Of a stretch of DNA of 64,000 nucleotides, positions 56,831 through 64,000 are shown one piece after another; the first letter of the stretch is position 1, and each line of letters starts with the position of its first letter. A program made the position numbers and the translations under genes. Location: NCBI RefSeq assembly GCF_029784135.1, contig NC_073746.1, forward strand, positions 51,971,393 through 52,035,392. Reading direction: 5' to 3'. The DNA comes from Toxorhynchites rutilus septentrionalis. Lineage: Eukaryota; Arthropoda; Insecta; Diptera; Culicidae. The notes beneath the pieces were generated by a model. That model worked only from the letters and a program-made list of their open reading frames with translations. It made no database searches and was not told the origin of the DNA.

Positions 56831-57796
56831 GACTATACTAAATCAGACAATTCCTTTCTCGAGTTTTGCTCTTATCAACACATTCGGTGATCCATTTTTA
56901 TTTATATACATAGAAGAAGATATAGGAGTGCGTTTTATCACACTATCAGCCCCCTTTCCTTCAGAGAGAGGGGAGGAGTGTCTATCTACCATATGAACGT
57001 TTCGTGCCCCCTAGAACCTTCACATGCCGAATTGGCTCCATTTGCATGATTGGTCTTCGAGTTATGCAGAAATTTATGTTTCATTTGTAAGGCAGCTCCC
57101 CTTTAAAGAGGGGGGTGGAGTATCTTACTACCGCATAAACATTTATTGCACCCTAAAATTTCTACATGCCAAATTTCGTTCCATTTGCTCTCGAGCAATG
57201 CAGAAATTTGTGTTTCATTTGTGGAGAAGTGTCGATTCACCATACAAACGTTTCGTGCCCCCTAAAACCTCCATATGCCTAATTTGGTTTTATTTGCTTG
57301 ATGATTTCTCGAGTTATGCAGAAATTGGTGTGTCTTATGTATGGCAGCTCTCCCTTAGAGAGGAGGGTGGAGTGTCTAGCCACCGTAAAACATTTATTGC
57401 ACCCTGAAACCTCCATATGCCAAATTTGGTTTCATATTTTTGATTAATTCTCGAGTAATGCAGAAATTTGTGTTTCATTTATATGGCAGCCTACCCTTAT
57501 AGAGGGGGTGGGGTGTCTAACCACCATAGAAACATTTATTGCACCCTAAAACCTCCATATGCCTAATTTGGTTGCATTTACTTGATTAATTCTCGAGTAA
57601 TGTAGAAATTTGTGTTTTATTTGTATGGCAGACACCCCCACCCCCTTAGAGAGGGGGGAGGGGTCTCAAACTATCACGAAAACCTTCCCCGGCCCCAAAA
57701 ACCCCTACATACCAATTTTCATGTCGATCGGCTCAGTAGTTTCCGAGTCCATAAGAATCAGACAGACAGACAGAAATCCATTTTTATATATATAGA
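56831..57796 (-). mobile_element. Helitron-like element, 5' terminus and sub-repeat array
   Basis: On the minus strand it starts at 57796 with TCTATATATATAAAAATGG (Helitron 5' TC) and a CTGTCTGTCT tract. Six or so sub-repeats of 110-140 bp follow, each with a CCCCT...AGGGG palindrome and GCAGAAATTTGTGTTTCATT. It ends with CTCGAGAAAGGAATTGTC against the mariner junction near 56830. No Rep-helicase coding is seen; non-autonomous. Confidence 0.65.
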
Positions 57797-58144
57797 TTTC
57801 CTGTAGAATTCTGTGATAACTTAAAAACTACCTTTTCGAACTCGATTATAATTTTCGTTGCGTTACGTGCCTTGGATTACATTGGGAATCTTAACGTAGT
57901 AACGCCTTAATTAGTAATTAGTTTAATTAGTAGTTGGATGTGATTCCGATGCCAAACCTCACGAATTGTTCATTCAAGTTCATTCAAACTTGTCATTTTC
58001 CAGAATTATTGATACACCCGATATACCCCATCAAATCCTACGTCAAACCACATAGGGGTTCAGATAAACCACCAAAATTTCTTATTTAATATCCTTTACA
58101 ATATTTGCCATACAGCTAGTGATTTGGTTTGGGGGCACTTTTTA

Positions 58145-58490
58145 CTCCCTTACCCGGCCAGGCCCTTTGGCTCCATTTGCTTGAATAGTTTCCGAGTTAT
58201 GCAGAAATTTGTTTTTCATTTGTATGACAGCCCACCCTAAGCGAGAGGGAGGAGTGTCGGACCACCATAGAAACATTTATTGCACCCTAAAACCTCCATG
58301 TGCCTAATTTGGTTTCATTTGCTTGATTAATTCTCGAGCGAGTAATGCAGAAATTTGTGTTTCATTTGTATGGCAGCCCCCCCTAAGAGAGGGGGAGGAG
58401 TATCTCACTACCGTAAAAACATTTATTGCACCTTAAAACCTTCACATGCCAATTATGGTTTCGTTTACTTGAATAATTCTCGACGAAATT
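58145..58490 (-). mobile_element. Helitron-like sub-repeat fragment
   Basis: Two and a half copies of the same sub-repeat (GCAGAAATTTGTGTTTCATT, CCCCTAAGAGAGGGGG) without either terminus. Confidence 0.6.
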
Positions 58491-60707
58491 CAGACAGTAT
58501 TTAAAACAAAATGTATAAACTATATCTAAATGAGATGTTTTGAAATATATTTTTAAAATCAAATTTAACACATTTTACGTGATTTTTAAGATTCTACGAG
58601 CTATGAACGCATAATTGACGTAGAATTTTTATACAATAATTGTTGCATGTTTATTTTTAATATATTTGAAACAAGTATATAGCAGTCGCAGTCGATCATG
58701 TGTTGGAGAAATGTCAGTCGCTATAGAATTTGATTATACGACAGTGAAAATAGTAATTTTGAGTAACCTCCTACGTATGTACAGAGATTTAAAAATCTGA
58801 GAGGGTCGTCACAGGTTTACCCTTTTCAGCTAAATCATATTGGAATCGCTTTTGATTGTGAATAAAATATGTTTATGAGAGAAAGTGGCAACATTAATTA
58901 TTACCCAACACTCAGATTTATCTTTCAACCCCAACAAGGATACATCTCGCGGGAAGAGCAGTTGATGGAACTCATTCATTGCAAATTTCACCTATCTCAT
59001 TTATCATCAGTAGCCGGCAGATCAAACGGCAACCCAAAATGAAGTCATCAGTCAGCTTTGTGGTGAGGAAATAGACTTCTGCCCGGCACTAATTCATAGC
59101 ACCCTATTATGCATTCATAGCGTGAGGCTCTATGGAGAAAACCTATCATAAATTTATCAGCGTAACATCAACTAGCGGAGAAATTCATTCTTTGGCCAGA
59201 ATGAGTTCCTCAAGTCCCATTGGTTGCCATTTATCATCATGTCTATTTAAAGTAATTTCGAGAAGCATTACGAAGATTGATTAGTTAAATGTGAGGCATG
59301 CGTGTAAAAGAGAGAGATAGGGATAATGGCAAGAAGTTTTCATTCGGTTACATCCGGTTCATGTGCCGGCAAGGACACTTCAAACCGGTAATCAGTTGTG
59401 GTACGATGCGCTGATGCTCTACTGTTGTGAAGATCCACTCACCACAGAAATGGTTTCATGTGACTCGAGAAGAACACAAGATGTATGGGATCCATTATTT
59501 TGGTAACAGACAGTTTACATTTTACTTAAACCGGCTATCGGTAACTGATGGAGACTGTTCGGATGCCGGTGCGATCCTAGCCCGTCACCATAGGTATTCT
59601 TTCGATGATTTATCAACGAGCGAACGTTTTCTGAGAGGAGCAAAATTTTCCGACATAAATAAACGTCGGAGGACTTAAGCGAGAACGCTGTCATCTATGT
59701 GTTTCCTGAAGGAATTATTTTAATTTATGAATATTTAATGCTACCCATACACAAGTCAGCTATGAAAAACATTGTATCTTTTGCCTAGATTTATTTGCTC
59801 AGCCTTGCCGTAGTAACACGTGTGTGCATCTTGGGCATGTATCTCTTACATAGCGACCGATACTAACTCAGGACGTGACCGTCTCTGTTATGAAATAAAT
59901 GGCTCCGTTTGTACCCATTTGTTTCCGGTGCTGCTCATGAAAATGCTTTGCTGACAATGTATCGGACGAGGAACACGTCCTCACCGGGAAGCTGCAAAGT
60001 GTTCATAAACATGATTGTCACGTGAACTGCCAATTATGATTACACAATGTAGTTTCGCCGGTTCCGTTTGCCAGCGAGAATGGATTGGATGCCACACAAT
60101 CAACAAATTTGATTATGTTGTTTTATATTTATTTGTTCCTATCACCAACATCAAGGTTCGACCTGTGTGCTCTTTGTTGAAACTATTCGATGACGCTGTG
60201 TGTTATACGGGTATCGCATCCAAACGGGAAGGATAATATCATGTGAAATGCCACATCCATTAAATAGAGATGCCATTTAGACCACAATCATAGTTCATAA
60301 TTATATCAAACCGGAACACTGATTGCACCATGGTGAAACAGATCGATAACAAAAAAGACTAGATTAATAACAATAGTTTGAATAGACAGCATAGAAAAAA
60401 CTTCGAACAGTATTTGATGTAAAAGCAAACACATTCTGGGAGGATAGAATTTTTAAGTTACTTGAAAAATGGAAAATGATTGTGAAACAAAATTGTGCAT
60501 TTATTTGTCTATAAAAATTATGCTTCCGTTTTCTCAACAATCGGCAAGAACTTTCCAGACAACCCAATTTGAGCTATCCTAATCTTTATTTGCATTCTTC
60601 CTGATTTTTGAAAAAATTAGTTGGCAACCCTGCTTACCAGTATTACTTTTACCAACTACCATTTTGTCTTAAATTCTGAACACTTGATTTCTATATGTTA
60701 AATTTAC
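58491..60707. other. intergenic DNA downstream of dpr, nothing assigned
   Basis: 58900-60300 is relatively balanced in base composition and free of repeats found elsewhere in the window, but no gene or exon can be supported. Confidence 0.4.
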
Positions 60708-60709
60708 TA

Positions 60710-61467
60710 TACTGCCGTTCTACGCATAGTTGTCCAATGTTACTTTTTGACAATTTTCACTTTTCTTCATTAAACGATGTTTTTATGCCTAATCTACTGG
60801 AAAAACACAAAAAAGTTATTGTTTGTTTCCAGCTTCCAGCCAGCACACCAAGCTCAATTGTCCCATGTTGATATTCTATGCATAACTCTCCCGCCATGTA
60901 TATTTTTAGATCCATGATAAATAAATAGGTTCAAGTACAAGAATTTCATGCCAAGCTTTTGGCAGGGCTAATGCACTCATTTCTGGTTTGGAAAAACGAA
61001 CTAATTCTCAAGAAAGTAAAAAAGAAGTTTAGAAAAAATTGTTAGTGAATGCCTGCTAAGAACGAGATTTATATTTTGCAAATGTGTAGCAAATCACTCC
61101 CTTCTTTATAAAACGATGTTTTTATGCATAATTTTTCAAAAAAACACAAAAAACCTTATTGTTTCCTCTCAGTATTTCAAAAAACAACATCAAGCACGTT
61201 GTCCCATGTCCAATTGTCCCATGTTGATATTCTAAGCATAACTGTCCCATCATAAATTTTTAAACTTATAATTAAGCTTGATTGATTTAAGTTAGGGGAA
61301 CTTTTCAAATTTCATTAGACAATAGTTTACTGCTAAAAAAAACCAGGTGTATTGCTAAACTGATATGCTTATAGCTTCTGGTAGACAAATATGCTCAAAA
61401 ACTTTGATTGCGTTTTTCTCAGTTGCTGATTTTGAAACATGGGACAACTATGCGCAGAACGGCAGTA
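60710..61467. mobile_element. MITE with long inverted repeats and TA duplication
   Basis: The ends TACTGCCGTTCTACGCATAG and the inverse TACTGCCGTTCTGCGCATAG continue for about 30 bases and are flanked by TA at 60708-60709 and 61468-61469. TTGTCCCATGTTGATATTCT occurs twice internally (about 60858 and 61220). No coding capacity; Tc1/mariner-type by its duplication. Confidence 0.82.
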
Positions 61468-62057
61468 TACCTTAATGTTATAAATAACTAAATAATGAAA
61501 GCCTTGACATTCCTAGGGGTACAGGCTACATTTTTACATCATTTACAGGTATTTGATACAGCTTATAATTTAAAAAACTTGCAAACAAGTGACTGTGAAA
61601 CCCTGTGACAAAATGTTTGCTTTATATATTATAAAGCAAACATATATATTTCAAAAATATATTTTTCAAATTCTGCAAAAAACGGATATAAATATCCAAT
61701 ACAGTTTCTAATAAGTCACCCAAACATCGGAAGATTAGCACTTTTACAGGGAAAGAGTTTCACCAACAACAACTTTTACATGTTTTTTTTTCCAAATTGC
61801 TATTAATGCTTAACTCGTAATATTTTTATGTATAAATTATCGCGATTTAAAAGTTCTGCAAAACTTATTTCTGTTTAGGTACATGTCAAGAACATGTCAA
61901 GCGCGAGAATTTACAAAAAAAACCACACGAGTGAAACATTTCTTTTTCAGAGGTCTCCATACAAAAAATGCCATGTGAATACAAAAAAGAAACTATAAAA
62001 GATAGAAAGTTGTAGTCAAAAATAAATATTTTAATAAAATCTATAACTTTGTCGAAT

Positions 62058-62334
62058 GTGCTCCCGTGGCCGAGTGGTTACCGTTACACCTTATCATGCC
62101 GAAGTTTCGGGTTCGATTCCTGTTTAGACCGGGGGATTTTTCGTAAAAAAAATTTCTTCCGACTTGCACTGAGGTCACGCGTATTCTAGAGCTTGCCACT
62201 CCAGAACACATTCAAGGCGTGCTATTCGGCATAGACATCTCAACCAAGTACTACTAAGAAAAAAATGACGCGAGTAATACTATGTTGAGAAGGTAAAAGT
62301 TCCACTGGGAACGTTAGTGTCATCCAAGAAGAAG
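62058..62334 (+). mobile_element. Feilai-like tRNA-derived SINE with 13-bp target duplication
   Basis: The tRNA-like head has A box TGGCCGAGTGGTTA and B box GGGTTCGATTCC. The body contains CTTCCGACTTGCACTGAGG and GGCATAGACATCTCAACCAA, and the tail ends AAGAAGAAG. AACTTTGTCGAAT flanks it at 62045-62057 and 62335-62347. Feilai is described from Aedes mosquitoes; I match it from memory. Confidence 0.85.
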
Positions 62335-62724
62335 AACTTTGTCGAATACGTTGCATCGCTATTTTATTTTCAAACAAAATACGTATTAGTAGTATTTTTT
62401 TAAAGAAAACTTGAACAAATTGTTGTTTAAAAACTTTTTGCCTGTTAAAGTGCCCATCTTTCGATGTGATTTGGCTGGTTTTTGAGAAAGAAGAATTCCA
62501 ATTTTAAAAAAAATCCCGTGTAATTTTTCTTTGAAAATATTCTTGCTTTTTTTATGAAAATTTAAACAATTTTGTACATTTCATCTTTTGACCAGAATTT
62601 TGTAGTCATTACAGCTTTTAGGTTATAAATTTTTGTAGGAAATAATGAAAAAAATGCCCTTTTCAAAAAGTAGTCTATTAGTTTTTCAAAGATTTCAAGT
62701 ATTCAAAGTTGCATAAATAATCAA

Positions 62725-63051
62725 TGTATTATATATATTCTATCATATTTTCTGTATCAAACATTTATTCCATGTAACGGATAAACATGTTATTTGCAAG
62801 TGGTTAGAAAATCTTGAACGAGAATTGTGTCTGAAAATAATCTGATATTATAATGACGAGTTTCGGTGGAAGTACTAGGAATTTTATAGTAAAAGGTAAT
62901 TTTAAAGGGTAGATTAGAAAATCAATCAATGAATCAATGAAAATCAATCAGTTCTGCGATTGGACCCATGAACGTGCGCTTAATAAGAATACGTGAATGT
63001 AATAACGAAAAATAAATTTTGGGCGGGACGAAGTTTGCCGGGTCAGCTAGT
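62725..63051 (+). mobile_element. Helitron-like 3' terminal region
   Basis: It shares TCTGTATCAAACATTTATTC, GACGAGTTTCGGTGGAAGTA and the terminal GGGCGGGACGAAGTTTGCCG with 36490-36787 and ends CAGCTAGT at 63051. The 5' part of the element is absent. Confidence 0.62.
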
Positions 63052-64000
63052 GATAAATATAAATAACAACTTGAGATTAGTAATCACTTCATGATGAATT
63101 TATCAATTCGTTCAGTTTGTATCCCAATCTAGAGAATACTTTGCCATGCTACTTCAAAACTGTCCATGTTTGTATAGGAGACGTAAACGACAAAATGAAC
63201 AAAATCGACTTTTTCGCTGTTTTGCATTCTACACAATGTAATACGTTCGCTCAACATGCAAACAAACATTTTTCGTTCGAAAACATTTGAGCAATTTTGA
63301 AAAAACGTTTCCGAAAAATCACTGTTTGTCCGCATAACAGACATAGTTCCATACAGCCTTCATACATCGTGCGAATATCAACAATTGTCAGTATTATGTG
63401 CTAACTTGTCTGTCACGATAGTGTCTTATTACTTATTACATGTCTGTCACGATAGTGTCTTATTACTTAGTGTTTCCTAATAGATGAATATAAGAAATCA
63501 TTGAAACGCTGCTCATATAATTACTTTTTTTCTGTACACGATGAACGAAGAGAAGCAATTGTGTTTTTTAATGTTACAATTACCTAAATTTGCATTTGAA
63601 TTATGAAGTAGATAATGAGACAATCAGATCAGTAGTAAAATTACAATAATATTGGTTATTAGCATTATAACTCCTCGGATACAACATTGAATTATTCCAC
63701 GTACTCAGCATTTACTCATACCGTTGGAGTAAGTCACTCCACCATCTTTATGCGATTGATCGTGATATCGATAAATCATGTTGCTAAAATTACCAACATT
63801 GCAGATTGCCTTTACAAATTGAATAATTGAAAAAACACGAACCTGCTGTTCTTATCATATCCCAGAGTATTCTTCAGGAAAAAAGTACTATCATAGACTC
63901 GCAACAAATCAAGAGCACCTTTTCCAGACATTTCACTAAATTTCTTCCAAACTATTTTGATTTTATCCGATAACAACTGAAACTACCGACGAAGACATTT
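63052..64000. other. terminal segment of the window, nothing assigned
   Basis: Apart from the 31-bp duplication at 63409 no element or gene is recognised. Confidence 0.4.
63409..63471. repeat. short tandem duplication, about 31 bp
   Basis: TGTCTGTCACGATAGTGTCT followed by TATTACTTA occurs twice in a row. Confidence 0.85.

Noticed and set aside
62058..62130. Possible functional tRNA gene
   Set aside because: The A and B boxes are those of a SINE head. It continues into a SINE body and tail with a 13-bp target duplication, and no proper acceptor stem is formed.

Overview
The window looks like nuclear DNA from a culicine (Aedes-like) mosquito. It is AT-rich with long introns and dense nested transposons. 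It carries three relics of the DD37E mariner lineage described from mosquitoes, and a Feilai-type tRNA-derived SINE. The species assignment is inference from these families, not a database result.

I can support one host gene. It is a seven-exon, plus-strand member of the Dpr family (defective proboscis extension response; two-Ig neuronal surface proteins) between 19701 and 53833. All six introns are GT-AG and every phase agrees, giving one open frame of 310 codons plus stop. Two introns are very large (19.2 kb and 11.7 kb) and hold most of the mobile DNA. The first codons lie on an exon with its own splice acceptor just upstream, so a 5' UTR exon lies further left or outside the window.

Layout. 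1-1864: two copies of a composite SINE-like unit. 1875-3145: DD37E mariner with both inverted repeats, then a broken non-LTR retrotransposon (3255-4570). 6049-7638: hAT relic with an 8-bp target duplication. 10.2-15.6 kb: mariner remnant, foldback DNA and a TA-duplicating MITE. 17242-18747: two oppositely oriented MITEs around a Helitron-like end. 19.7-38.9 kb: dpr intron 1, with Tc1-like relics, two long hexanucleotide arrays in a tandem duplication, SINEs, Helitron-like arrays, a foldback element with 9-bp duplication, a DD37E relic and a piggyBac-type MITE. 38.9-40.0 kb: dpr exons 2-5. 40.0-51.8 kb: intron 5, with pogo-like and DD37E relics and a 3-kb pogo-type element enclosing a 235-bp tandem array and a nested MITE. 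51.8-53.8 kb: exons 6-7 with a Tc3-like relic between them. 55.5-58.5 kb: irritans-type mariner split by a SINE and abutting Helitron-like DNA. 60.7-63.1 kb: long-TIR MITE, Feilai-like SINE with 13-bp duplication, and a Helitron 3' end.

Nothing here is an obvious new molecular system. The most useful observations are the complete dpr gene model, the nesting order of the elements, a satellite-like array rich in ATGGCGG-type motifs inside a neuronal gene intron, and an intron-like gap in a Tc3-like transposase.
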